Assembly: GCA_024275235.1 (NCBI GenBank)
Contig: JAJRZN010000076.1
Coordinates: 1 to 38,265, forward strand
DNA: 38,265 nt
From: Deltaproteobacteria bacterium
GTDB lineage: Bacteria; Desulfobacterota; Desulfobulbia; Desulfobulbales; VMSU01
Direction of reading: 5' to 3'
Position numbers and translations under genes: made by a program. Positions 16,200-24,159 of the stretch are shown here, in pieces; the first letter of the stretch is position 1; the number at the start of each line of letters is the position of its first letter. The notes beneath the pieces are model-generated. The model was given only the letters and a program-made list of their open reading frames with translations, was not told the DNA's origin and searched no databases.

Positions 16200-16346
16200 T
16201 TTCCCTTTATTCCCGGCGCAGGATCCCGAAATATCCCTTATCACGGTCTCTATCAAGTCAGCCCCAACCTTAACCGTAATGTAACTGTCCTGGTAAGCGC
16301 AGACTTCGAGACAAAGATGGGATGCAGCTGAATAGTTACTTTTTGT

Positions 16347-16392
16347 GTAAGCTCTTAACAAACCACACTCTTGACTTTATAACCTCTCGAAA
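16347..16392 (+). repeat. Dispersed repeat, family B copy 1
   Basis: This block, beginning GTAAGCTCTTAACAAACCAC and ending ATAACCTCTCGAAA, is repeated at 16492-16538 with few changes. It reads on into an inverted-repeat-like TGTAAACGTTT. Confidence 0.75.
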
Positions 16393-16491
16393 TGTAAACG
16401 TTTCAGGGTGTTCATGGAGCGCTTACCTTTTTGTCGTTATATTCTCTTCCAGGCCCTCAATGATTTTTCCCTTTTAAAGCGGCTTCCTTAT

Positions 16492-16538
16492 GTAAGCGCT
16501 CAACAAGCCACACTCTTGACTTTTATAACCTCTCGAAA
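16492..16538 (+). repeat. Dispersed repeat, family B copy 2
   Basis: The second direct copy, 145 bp after the first, begins GTAAGCGCTCAACAAGCCAC. It ends just before the small zinc-ribbon gene at 16557, so it forms that gene's upstream region. An inverted relative lies at 11356-11383. Confidence 0.75.
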
Positions 16539-16556
16539 CGTTTACTTCCTTAATTT

Positions 16557-16751
16557 ATGCGATGTCTACGCTGTAGAACGGAAAATAAGGCCCTGGCCAC
16601 TCACTGTGTAAAATGCGGTGCCCCCTTGCGTCTGCGCCGCAGTGGGGATCGTTATGGTAAGCGAAAGATATTCATAATCCTAACTATTCTCCTGGGCTGG
16701 GCGGCTGGTCTGTCTTACCTTTCACAAGGTGATATTTCCAGCCGGCATTGA
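16557..16751 (+). CDS. Small zinc-ribbon plus membrane-anchor protein, likely N-terminal part of the next gene
   Basis: In 64 aa this has a zinc ribbon (CLRC at residues 3-6 and CVKCG near 17-21), a basic stretch (RLRRSGDRYGKRK) and one membrane segment (IFIILTILLGWAAGLSYL), oriented with the ribbon in the cytoplasm. It ends SQGDISSRH and stops inside the start region of the 16729 gene, which is in the next frame. The next gene alone lacks any export signal although it looks extracytoplasmic, so the pair probably make one zinc-ribbon/TM/retropepsin protein split by a frameshift, or two coupled proteins. The ATG is preceded by a repeat and no clear ribosome site. Confidence 0.6.
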   Translation: MRCLRCRTENKALATHCVKCGAPLRLRRSGDRYGKRKIFIILTILLGWAAGLSYLSQGDISSRH

Positions 16752-18483
16752 TAACAAACAGGTGCTTTCCAATTCAGCGGGAAAAAAGATTAACGCTGAA
16801 AAGAGGCTTAAAAGGCTGGAGTTAGAGCGTGACCGGCGGGCCGCCCTGAAGCATCAAAAAAAGGCAGCGGCTGTAAAAGAGGCCTCTCCCGTTATCGTAA
16901 AAAAGACTGCTGCCACTGATCAGGCGGTAATTACCGGTTGGTTGTCAGTAGTTGATCCATGGGGGCATCAGGTCTCTAAGATACGCGGCGCTATAACCGG
17001 CACGGGGTGGCTGGCCTTACCAGGCCGCGCCTGTATCGGGGGTAAAAAATGGCTGTTTACTACTGGTTCAGGGGGGCAATATATTGTCAATTCCGGGCTG
17101 TGGAGAGCCGGGGATGCTGTCGGGCTGTGGCATGTTGATTTAAAGACCCCTTATTCCGGCCCCGTCTTGCGGGCCTGGAACAGTAGTCTGCCGGTTGACT
17201 GGTTTCGGTTGACTGGTTCTGGGGTAAAGAGGAATATTAAATTAAGTCCCGGTAAGCCATCGGGGAATTTTGTGGTTTGTTCATTTGTTAATAAGCGGAA
17301 GTCTGAGGCGGGTATTTTCGTCCAAAACGGCTATATTGTCGGCTGGAGTTTTGGCCCCTGGCTCAACAACACCTATATGTGGGCGGGCGGGACGGGTAAG
17401 TCTCTAAGCAATAACAGTACCGTTGATGATTTTTATAATCAGACCTTTGCCGGCGGTCGGGAAGAACAATTCGCAAAGGCTTATGCTCAGCAGGAAAATT
17501 CAACTCTAACACAATTAGCGGCTCTCGCTGCCGCCTGGCAGACAGCACCAAAATTAAGACTGGCCGATACGCCTGATTATTTGCGGCCCGCGGAGATTAC
17601 AAAACTTATGCGGCGCTTAAGCCGCCGGGCGATAAAGGCTGGGCATGGTGCTGAAGTTGTACGGATATTAAACGCCGACACCTTGCGCCGGGCGGCAGAC
17701 ATAAATCTCCTCATGGATATTGTCCCGGCAGTGACCGCAGCGAGCGGCTTTGAGGCCGCGACCTCTCTTATTGAGAATACCGGTCGTGATATTGTGCAGG
17801 CCGGAGGACATAATGTTCCGGCCCTTAATGTCATGCATGCCGGGTTATATAGAGAATGGCTGCAATCACTGGTAGCGGTGCGGGCCGTTAAGGAGGGGAT
17901 AACTGTCTGGCGCAAAGCCAGTGAATTTTATCCAAAAGATCCGTCTCTGCATCTTCTCGGCGTAGAACTGTTGCTGGCGGCTGGTAACTGGCAGGAGGCG
18001 GAGACTCTGCTTTACAACCGTGAATATCCCGCCGCTTTACAGGATAAAGTTGATCTTTTGGGTCGTCGTATCTCTGACATGAAGGGGGAGGCTGGTAAGA
18101 TTGTTATCCATTTTCAGCCCGGCTCCAGTACTATTCCGGTTACGGCTCTGCTAAACGCCGGAATGAGTCAGAAGTTTATGGTGGATACCGGTGCCTCCAT
18201 GGTTACAATTCCCTCCGATACGGCCGATGCCCTGGGGCTTAAAATCATCTCTGATTATCATGGCAGCAGTCAGGACGTTTTCACTGCCGGCGGGATGATA
18301 TCCGCCACTCGGGTGATGATTGATACCCTGGAGATAGACGGCTGGGTAGAGCATGATGTCCCGGCTCTGGTGATGGATATTCCCGGCCAGCCGGGAATGG
18401 GGTTGCTGGGGTTGAATTATCTTAAACGTTTTAAGATGAATTTGAATAACGACCAAGGCTCTCTGCTGTTAACTCCGAGATAA
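16729..18483 (+). CDS. Retropepsin-like aspartic protease domain protein
   Basis: A 584-aa frame from GTG 16729. The N-terminal 50 residues are a charged helix. Residues about 60-240 form a beta-rich region (GTGWLALPGRACIGGKKWLF) loosely like a degenerate trypsin-fold domain. About 260-450 is helical and TPR-like (NWQEAETLLYNREYPAAL). The C-terminal 120 residues are a single-chain retropepsin domain: catalytic FMVDTGASMVTIPSDTADAL and late GLLGLNYLKRF. Retropepsin domains act as dimers. The 5' end overlaps the zinc-ribbon/TM gene by 23 bp in another frame, and frame 1 upstream is open back to 16684, so one indel would join them. It converges on the YcaO gene with 15 bp overlap. The substrate is unknown. 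Confidence 0.72.
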   Translation: MIFPAGIDNKQVLSNSAGKKINAEKRLKRLELERDRRAALKHQKKAAAVKEASPVIVKKTAATDQAVITGWLSVVDPWGHQVSKIRGAITGTGWLALPGRACIGGKKWLFTTGSGGQYIVNSGLWRAGDAVGLWHVDLKTPYSGPVLRAWNSSLPVDWFRLTGSGVKRNIKLSPGKPSGNFVVCSFVNKRKSEAGIFVQNGYIVGWSFGPWLNNTYMWAGGTGKSLSNNSTVDDFYNQTFAGGREEQFAKAYAQQENSTLTQLAALAAAWQTAPKLRLADTPDYLRPAEITKLMRRLSRRAIKAGHGAEVVRILNADTLRRAADINLLMDIVPAVTAASGFEAATSLIENTGRDIVQAGGHNVPALNVMHAGLYREWLQSLVAVRAVKEGITVWRKASEFYPKDPSLHLLGVELLLAAGNWQEAETLLYNREYPAALQDKVDLLGRRISDMKGEAGKIVIHFQPGSSTIPVTALLNAGMSQKFMVDTGASMVTIPSDTADALGLKIISDYHGSSQDVFTAGGMISATRVMIDTLEIDGWVEHDVPALVMDIPGQPGMGLLGLNYLKRFKMNLNNDQGSLLLTPR

Positions 18484-20217
18484 TATTTGCGTCAGCTCTT
18501 CACGGGCAAAGTCGATGTCCGGATCCATGGACAGGGCCAGTTCAAAATATTTTACGGCCTGCTCCACATTATTTATTTTCCGGTAGTTAATCCCCAGATT
18601 GGCATAATCCATGGCCGAGGCCGGATTTAGCTCCACCGCCCGGTGGAAGTGTTTTATCGCCTGTTTGAAATCATCTTTTTTATAGCAGCAGACCCCCAAA
18701 AGATTGTGGATGTCTGGCCTTTCTTCATCGTGATGCAAACCTTTATGCAGAACATCGGCCGCCTCATCGAATCTCTCCTGATCTTTATAACAGCTTCCCA
18801 TGTATGAATAGATATAGGGAATATCCTCAGCTTGAGGCTCCAGCTCCAGAGCCTTGTTCAGATGTTCCATGGCTTCATTATGACGGCCCATGTCGTGCAG
18901 ATTGCGGCCGAGATAGAATTCCAGATAATAGGCCTGGGGCAGAAATTCCCGCATTTTAGAGAGTTGCTCATTGGCCGCTTCGGGAGATGAGGCTTGTTCA
19001 GCTACCAGTTTGGCGGCAAAAAGACCAGCATCATTTACCATTGATCTCTCCCGGAAATGCGCCCCTGGAATGATGGTATAAATAGCGGGAATCTGCAGGC
19101 GCTCATGCATGGTATTTATAATAAAAACTTCCATGTCAAGACTCTGAAGAGAGGCGGTCATGTTCTCCACCTCTGTTCTCATGTTATTGTCGGAAATGTC
19201 CGGCATGTCGTCGAGGTCAATGCTGCTGCCGGGATTGACGATGTAATCCATCTCTGTGAGGCTGCCGGGCTTGGGCAGACCGCTGGCCACATAATTGGCT
19301 CCGGTGTGAAAATCACCAGCGAGCTGCGCTACCTCGGTAAGGGCGCGAATAAGGGCCTTTGCCGGATTGGGGGTGGTTCCGGCGGTATAGACAATCTCGC
19401 TGGTTTTGGGGAATGTCCCCTGGTCGATGGCCATTGCTCCAATGGTGGGAATACCGGTATCAAGCGTAAAATCATTTAGATATACACTGATACCGTTGCG
19501 GGTGAATTTGGCCAGTAACTGGCTGGCCACCTTGTCTTTGATGGTGTCCATGTTAATGGTCGGAACTTTGAGGTGGTCACGGGTTACCAGAGCACAGACA
19601 TGGCGCTCGACAATTTCACAAATTCCCTGGCTGATGGCCTCCTCGTATGAATTACCAGCTGAAGGGCCGTTAAATTCGTTAATGGCGAAGAACCAGCTGA
19701 AGGGCACCAGGACATCTTTGGTTCTGGTCAGATTGTGAGCCCAGACCCATTGAATTGGGATATTGGTCAGTAATTTACTCAAGGTGCCGACATCCATATG
19801 CTCGTCATGAACGGACTGTAAAAGCCGTTCGAGAGGCATTAAAGGATGGCCGGAGGCCTTGATTTCCTCGTAGGTGGCGGTAATAAAATTGGCCGGATTC
19901 TTGATGAAACTGAAAAAACTGAAACGTTCAGCCAGTTCCATACAGGCGCTGGCCTGTGATTGCTCCGGGGTGCTGCCCTTACCCATCTGCTTTTTGGTGC
20001 CGATTATATCCCGGGCATCATTGCCGCAGACACTGAAGTAGACTGGGATATCAAGGCGGCCGCTGTCGATTCGCTTTACCTCCTTGAGAATATCAAGGTT
20101 AACTTCCTGCAGGCGATCCTTAAAACGTTTAACGGTCTCCACGGGGTTGCAGACCTTGTCCTGGTCAAAGGTATAATGTTTAAGGGAGTCGTGAAGGCGG
20201 ATGGTGTTTTTCTGCAT
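18469..20217 (-). CDS. YcaO-domain protein with C-terminal TPR repeats
   Basis: This 582-aa protein starts at ATG 20217; an in-frame TTG lies four codons upstream. Residues about 60-400 are a YcaO ATP-dependent cyclodehydratase/thioamide-synthase fold. All three nucleotide motifs are visible: SQASACMELAERFSFF, SYEEAISQGICEIVERH and KALIRALTEVAQ. From about 430 there are three to four TPRs (GRHNEAMEHLNKALELEP, DFKQAIKHFHRAVELNPAS, NVEQAVKYFELALSMDPD). YcaO enzymes activate a peptide or protein amide with ATP; partners decide between azoline, amidine and thioamide products. E. coli YcaO also has a C-terminal TPR-like region but differs in its N-terminal part. The upstream gene is a radical SAM enzyme. 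No TfuA, E1-like partner or obvious precursor peptide is present. Confidence 0.88.
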   Translation of the reverse strand: MQKNTIRLHDSLKHYTFDQDKVCNPVETVKRFKDRLQEVNLDILKEVKRIDSGRLDIPVYFSVCGNDARDIIGTKKQMGKGSTPEQSQASACMELAERFSFFSFIKNPANFITATYEEIKASGHPLMPLERLLQSVHDEHMDVGTLSKLLTNIPIQWVWAHNLTRTKDVLVPFSWFFAINEFNGPSAGNSYEEAISQGICEIVERHVCALVTRDHLKVPTINMDTIKDKVASQLLAKFTRNGISVYLNDFTLDTGIPTIGAMAIDQGTFPKTSEIVYTAGTTPNPAKALIRALTEVAQLAGDFHTGANYVASGLPKPGSLTEMDYIVNPGSSIDLDDMPDISDNNMRTEVENMTASLQSLDMEVFIINTMHERLQIPAIYTIIPGAHFRERSMVNDAGLFAAKLVAEQASSPEAANEQLSKMREFLPQAYYLEFYLGRNLHDMGRHNEAMEHLNKALELEPQAEDIPYIYSYMGSCYKDQERFDEAADVLHKGLHHDEERPDIHNLLGVCCYKKDDFKQAIKHFHRAVELNPASAMDYANLGINYRKINNVEQAVKYFELALSMDPDIDFAREELTQILSRS

Positions 20218-20324
20218 AATAATTACCAAGTTGATTGTAGTAAATTAATAAATATCAGGCACTGGCATACTACTTTGTAGTAGTACATATAGCCGTTTAA
20301 CTTGAAAATTGCAAATCTTTCTTC

Positions 20325-21620
20325 TCAGGGGTTTACCGGGGGATTAAAATAACCGAAACCAAGGCCTGGATATCGGATTTTCAGTTCCGCGAGCCATTGT
20401 CTGATGCCCATTGATCTGCTGTCTGTTGGATGTTTAATACCCTCGAGATACCAGTCCGGATCCATATTCAGATTGCGGAGTTGAATGAAATCAGGGCCGC
20501 AGTCATCAATGAAGTGACATAGGGCACTAAACTCCTCCGGGTAGTCGGTAACTCCGGGGAATATAAAATAATTAAGGGATACGAAACGGCCCCGTTTTTT
20601 CATTTCCTTAATGGACCGGCCGACGGAATCAAGATTAAAATCTTTAGGCCGGTAATAACGCTGGTGAACCTCAGGACGGGCGCTGTTCATACTGGCCCGC
20701 ATACTGTCAAGTCCGGCCTCCGCGAGGCGGGCTACGGTCTCGGGGCGGCTGGCATTGGTGTTTAAATTGATGGTGCCGTTTGCTGTCTGCCGGCGGATTA
20801 ATTTGATGGCTTGAGCAATGGTATCCGCCTGGAGCAGCGGCTCACCTTCACAACCCTGGCCAAAACTCACCACTCCTTGCGACTTGACCTTCTGGAGATG
20901 ACTGACCGCTATATCGGCAATCTCTGCCGGGCTGGGAATAAATTTTATCCTTTCCTGAGTTGAGGGGCAGCAGCCGGAGGGCTGGAGAGATATGCAGCCC
21001 AGGCAGCGGGCGTTACAGACCGGTGAACAGGGAAGGGGGGCCTCATCCCGTTCCAGAAAAAAATTCCTGGCGGCCGGGCAGCTGTAAGTCAGGCTGCATT
21101 TGCCAAGATGCTGGATCAGGCGGTTGTCTGGATACCGGCGCAGAGATTTTACTGTCTGTCGTTCAATTTTGTCAGGATCAAAACGGCAGATATCCTGACG
21201 TCTGCTGATATCGCTGCGAAAGGCACTGACCCAGAATCTATCGTCATGCCAGCCCACGGCGCTGTACGCGAAGAGCGGCAGGGGGGGTGGGGAGGTGTTA
21301 TCTTTTTCAAAGGCGGTTATATGGCTGAGGGTGTAAGCCGGCGAGATAAAGGCCGCAACGGCCTGTACCTCACCGGCGGCAAAGGGATTATCTTTTAATT
21401 TAAGGGATTCACCGTTATCCGGGTTAAATCCCACCGGATAACGGTGCGGCAGGACAAACAGTTCGCTGCCCTCCGGCAGGGGAATAAGCTGGTCTAAATG
21501 AGGAGCTTGAAAGCGGTAAGCACTGCGGCCGGCCATTTCGAGTTCCGGGAAATCATATATCTGTCCATTGCTGTCGGCAAAAAGCAGACAGGGCATCGCC
21601 CGGGGATGTTCTCCGCTCAT
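20325..21620 (-). CDS. Radical SAM protein of unknown substrate
   Basis: A 431-aa protein. The radical SAM cluster motif CNARCLGC (Cx3Cx2C) lies near residue 203, unusually late, after an N-terminal domain of about 190 residues (ELFVLPHRYPVGFNPDNGES is typical of it) that I cannot assign. Extra cysteines precede the motif (GKCSLTYSCPAA, PCSPVC) and follow it (GCCPST), so an auxiliary cluster is possible. The barrel continues with VVSFGQGCEGEPLL (GGE-like), TINLNTNAS and FIQLRNLNMDPDWY. It lies 6 bp after the 141-aa gene and 107 bp before the YcaO gene on the same strand. An internal Met (21596) after GGAGAA is an alternative start. No known radical SAM family is matched with certainty. Confidence 0.82.
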   Translation of the reverse strand: MSGEHPRAMPCLLFADSNGQIYDFPELEMAGRSAYRFQAPHLDQLIPLPEGSELFVLPHRYPVGFNPDNGESLKLKDNPFAAGEVQAVAAFISPAYTLSHITAFEKDNTSPPPLPLFAYSAVGWHDDRFWVSAFRSDISRRQDICRFDPDKIERQTVKSLRRYPDNRLIQHLGKCSLTYSCPAARNFFLERDEAPLPCSPVCNARCLGCISLQPSGCCPSTQERIKFIPSPAEIADIAVSHLQKVKSQGVVSFGQGCEGEPLLQADTIAQAIKLIRRQTANGTINLNTNASRPETVARLAEAGLDSMRASMNSARPEVHQRYYRPKDFNLDSVGRSIKEMKKRGRFVSLNYFIFPGVTDYPEEFSALCHFIDDCGPDFIQLRNLNMDPDWYLEGIKHPTDSRSMGIRQWLAELKIRYPGLGFGYFNPPVNP

Positions 21621-21625
21621 CCGGG

Positions 21626-22051
21626 TCAGGCAGACGGCCGAATGCTGTGCATTACGGAATCGATTGTTTTGTATATATCCATATCATCACCAAAAATATC
21701 AAGAATAGCCGGGTTGTTAATTAAATCTTCAATGATATATTGGGTAAGATAAAGACTGATAATGTTAGGATCAGGCACCATGGTACGAATGGGGGCGGTT
21801 TTGAACTGAATGTCAAATTCGTCCATATCGGCCATCCGGCTCAGAATTTTGCTTAATAATTCTCTGATAGTTCGTTCAGAGTTGGTTTCAATAATATGAT
21901 CGTCAAGGAGGTGTTGAACTAATTTCAGTGCCAGGTCATCAGCATGACGGAAACAGGCCTGCAGCATATATTTTCGTTCCCTCTCCCGATCCCGGTCAAT
22001 CGCCTTGGCAGCCCTTTCCGCGGCTCCGTATGGATTATGTGCCCTCGCCAT
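21626..22051 (-). CDS. Uncharacterised 141-aa helical protein
   Basis: The product is not recognised. It has a strong ribosome site (AGGAGATATAA before the ATG). The sequence is predicted mostly helical and acidic after a basic start (ERAAKAIDRDRERERKYML), with the pattern YLTQYIIEDLINNPAILDIF near the end. It has two cysteine-poor halves, no signal peptide and no membrane segment. It heads the minus-strand trio with the radical SAM and YcaO genes, so it may be a partner or a substrate carrier of that pair (inference from order and the 6-bp gap). It is too long and regular to look like a typical RiPP precursor. Confidence 0.7.
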   Translation of the reverse strand: MARAHNPYGAAERAAKAIDRDRERERKYMLQACFRHADDLALKLVQHLLDDHIIETNSERTIRELLSKILSRMADMDEFDIQFKTAPIRTMVPDPNIISLYLTQYIIEDLINNPAILDIFGDDMDIYKTIDSVMHSIRPSA

Positions 22052-22507
22052 TTATATCTCCTTATCTTAGATGAATGCTTAAATGAATGTAACTGTTCAG
22101 CAGCACCCCATATCGGAGTCTACGCTTACCTTGCCCGGTTGGGACTTCTCGAATACCAAAGTATGCTTCGAAGTCCTAAATAAACAAACCTGGAGCACTG
22201 CTGAACAGTTACGCTCCGAGGGGGTCGTCACTTTTAGGCATCACGCTGAATAGTTACAAATGAATTTAATTAGTTGTGTTATGTCTCGTGCTTAGAAACA
22301 GTCTCTAAGACCATTTGAAAGATCTGAAAAACGCAATTTAGTAAAATAATTGATTGTGAGGAAAAATTAAAGTAATATGATCAAATTATCTTAAATAAAT
22401 TGCTGACTGTTAAAGTCAAGGCTTTCCTGAACTATTACTGAACCTCGTTCAGGGCATTTATTCACTTTTGTCTCGCAGTCAGGTAAATTAAATTAGTGGA
22501 AAGGATT
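22052..22507. other. 456-bp gap with an inverted-repeat element and promoter region
   Basis: The left part (22089-22257) is a repeat element described separately. The right part (22260-22507) is AT-rich with no gene. A small hairpin CTGAAC-CTCG-TTCAG (near 22439-22453) lies about 60 bp before the sulfite-reductase-like gene. The gap separates divergent genes, so promoters for both must lie here, but I see no clear consensus match. Confidence 0.4.
22089..22257. repeat. MITE-like element with 15-bp inverted ends
   Basis: GTAACTGTTCAGCAG (22089-22103) and its exact reverse complement (22198-22212) flank a 94-bp centre that contains a second inverted pair (GGACTTC at 22142, GAAGTCC at 22170) and the core motif GTCTACGCTTACC (22118-22130). 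A third, imperfect arm GCTGAATAGTTAC lies at 22245-22257. Similar arms occur near 11382 and 16281-16339. There is no transposase. Confidence 0.7.
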
Positions 22508-23128
22508 ATGAACAAGAAAAAACTCAAAAAAAGTATTACCATTCTGTTGCCGGCCGGGTTACTGCCGGCTGAGTTGTTAACCGTGGTTTACGATCTGGCC
22601 AAGCGCTATAATCTCGGTATTTATTTGTCTACAGCGCAGAATATCCGTCTCTTAGATGTCAAAGATGAAAATGAGGCGGCAATTAAGAAGGCGCTTGTTG
22701 ATGCTGGGGCGGAGTTAAAGGGGCCGGGGAAATTCCCCCTGCCCCGTATCTGTGTCGGCAGTCAGTATTGTCAGCTGGGAATGGTTAACACCCAGGCCTT
22801 CTCAAATCGTATTCTGGAACGTTTTAAGGATCGGGCCAATGTGAAGCCAAAATTTAAAATTGCCGTTTCGGCCTGTCCCGCTTCCTGTTCGAATCCTCTT
22901 ACCACCGATATCGGGGTTCGGGCCGTCAGAAATGGTTTTGAGGTTTACGCCGGTGGTAAAGGAGGCCCGAAGCCAAAGGTCGGCCGCCGTATTGCCGCTG
23001 GGGTTGATGAAGAGGAGGTTCTGAATATAATTGAGTCTCTGGTTGATTTTCATGCCTGTAAAACAGGTAAGAAACAGCGTCTCGTGAAACTTATTGACGA
23101 CCCTGAGTTTCCTTTTGTCGCAGTTTGA
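22508..23128 (+). CDS. Small sirohaem/4Fe-4S nitrite-sulfite-reductase-like protein
   Basis: I use ATG 22508 (206 aa), preceded by GGAAAGG. The N-terminal about 70 residues are a ferredoxin-like half-domain of the sulfite/nitrite reductase family. Next comes the sirohaem-[4Fe-4S] ligand set: ICVGSQYCQLG (C-x5-C) and VSACPASCSNPLTTDIGV (C-x3-C). At half the length of a full assimilatory enzyme it matches the small 'assimilatory-type' sulfite reductase/ferredoxin-domain proteins of sulfate reducers and methanogens, whose physiological reaction is mostly unsettled. It is followed by a thioredoxin-reductase-like flavoprotein, a possible electron donor (inference). Confidence 0.85.
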   Translation: MNKKKLKKSITILLPAGLLPAELLTVVYDLAKRYNLGIYLSTAQNIRLLDVKDENEAAIKKALVDAGAELKGPGKFPLPRICVGSQYCQLGMVNTQAFSNRILERFKDRANVKPKFKIAVSACPASCSNPLTTDIGVRAVRNGFEVYAGGKGGPKPKVGRRIAAGVDEEEVLNIIESLVDFHACKTGKKQRLVKLIDDPEFPFVAV

Positions 23129-23133
23129 TTGTC

Positions 23134-23188
23134 GATGGTGTTGTAAAAAGGCCATCGCACCATAGATCGGATTCTTTACGACACCATC
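23134..23188. repeat. Hairpin made of family A end sequences
   Basis: GATGGTGTTGTAAAAAG (23134-23150) pairs imperfectly with CTTTACGACACCATC (from 23174), with a loop of about 23 nt. The arms resemble GGCGTCGTAAAAA of the family A copies. It lies between the sulfite-reductase-like gene and the flavoprotein gene and could act as an attenuator or mRNA-processing hairpin. No T-tract. Confidence 0.6.
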
Positions 23189-23218
23189 ATTATTACGATT
23201 GAATAACAGGTGAATTTT

Positions 23219-24139
23219 ATGAGTGAAAATATAATTGATGTGCTTATTGTCGGTGCCGGCCCGGCTGGTTTGCAAGCCGCTGTCCATGCCGTTCGTAAAA
23301 AGGCCGGGGTAAAGGTTTTTGGCCGGATTGAGGCCAGCAGTTTATACGAGGCTCATGTTGAAAATTATCTTTGTGTCAGCGGGGTCAGCGCCGGGGCTGA
23401 TCTGCTTGCCGTTGCCAGGGAGCAGGCCCGTAGTTTTGGGGCTGATATAATTAATGAGGATATCCTGAGCCTTGAGCAAAAAGATAATTTATTTTTTGTT
23501 CGTACAGAGAGCGATGAATTCCTAACCCGTTCCGTAATTCTCGCCACCGGCACCTCGCGTAAAAAGCTCCGAGTGGCGGGTGAGAAGGAATTTGCCGGCC
23601 GCGGGGTGAGTTATTGTGTCGATTGTGACGCCAATTTTTTTCGCCAGGCCAGGGTGGCAGTGGTGGGGAATGGCAGCGCGGCGGCTGATGGAGCTTTAAC
23701 CCTGCTTAATTATGCCTCTGAAGTTTTTCTGCTTGCCGATAAACTTGATCTGGCTCCCGACTTGGCCACCAAGCTCGCCGCGAGCGCCGTGCAGGTGAAG
23801 GAGACCACGGTAAAAGAAATTGTCGGTAAGAATGCCGTCGAATCTCTGCTCCTGACTGATGGCAGTAAGCTGGAGTTGGAAGGGGTCTTCATTGAGCTGG
23901 GGGCCAAGGGCGCCCTGGAGCTGGCGGTAAATATCGGGGTTGGTCTCGATATGGAGACCATGAGCCATATTGAGACCAATAAACAGATGGAAACCAATAT
24001 TCAGGGAATATATGCCGCTGGTGATATCGTCGGCCCCCCCTACCAGATGGCCAAGGCCGTGGGTGACGGCTGTGTGGCGGGCTGGTATGCCGCCAATTAT
24101 GCCAATAAATTAAGGCGTCAAGAGGAGGCGGGTTCCTGA
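23219..24139 (+). CDS. Thioredoxin-reductase-like FAD/NAD(P)H disulfide oxidoreductase
   Basis: I use ATG 23219 (306 aa) because CAGG lies about 10 bases upstream. FAD binding: VLIVGAGPAGLQAAVHA. Redox-active pair: SYCVDCDANFF (CxxC; most thioredoxin reductases have CATC or CAVC). NAD(P)H site: AVVGNGSAAADGALTL, a loosened GxGxxA without the usual GGGDSA. The C-terminal FAD motif is YAAGDIVGPPYQMAKAVGDG. These changes suggest a specialised member rather than the housekeeping TrxB, perhaps reducing the sulfite-reductase-like protein upstream or a dedicated thioredoxin. No thioredoxin gene is adjacent. Confidence 0.85.
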   Translation: MSENIIDVLIVGAGPAGLQAAVHAVRKKAGVKVFGRIEASSLYEAHVENYLCVSGVSAGADLLAVAREQARSFGADIINEDILSLEQKDNLFFVRTESDEFLTRSVILATGTSRKKLRVAGEKEFAGRGVSYCVDCDANFFRQARVAVVGNGSAAADGALTLLNYASEVFLLADKLDLAPDLATKLAASAVQVKETTVKEIVGKNAVESLLLTDGSKLELEGVFIELGAKGALELAVNIGVGLDMETMSHIETNKQMETNIQGIYAAGDIVGPPYQMAKAVGDGCVAGWYAANYANKLRRQEEAGS

Positions 24140-24159
24140 CTGACTCCGCTCTAAATTAT

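Larger units (their letters stand above)
16200..16556. other. Intergenic repeat-rich region
   Basis: The 357-bp gap holds three repeat pieces. GTAACTGT (16281-16288) and GCTGAATAGTTAC (from 16327) resemble the arms of the inverted repeat near 22.1-22.26 kb. GTAAGCGCAGAC (16293-16304) is the reverse complement of the core motif in the family A copies. Two direct family-B copies follow. No protein gene is credible here, and no clean terminator follows parA. Confidence 0.5.

Noticed and set aside
20230-20324. RiPP precursor peptide between the radical SAM and YcaO genes
   Set aside because: The 95-bp gap has no start with a ribosome site followed by a plausible leader-core peptide.
23600-23660. 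Selenocysteine in the thioredoxin-reductase-like protein
   Set aside because: The redox site reads CVDC with ordinary Cys codons and no in-frame TGA.
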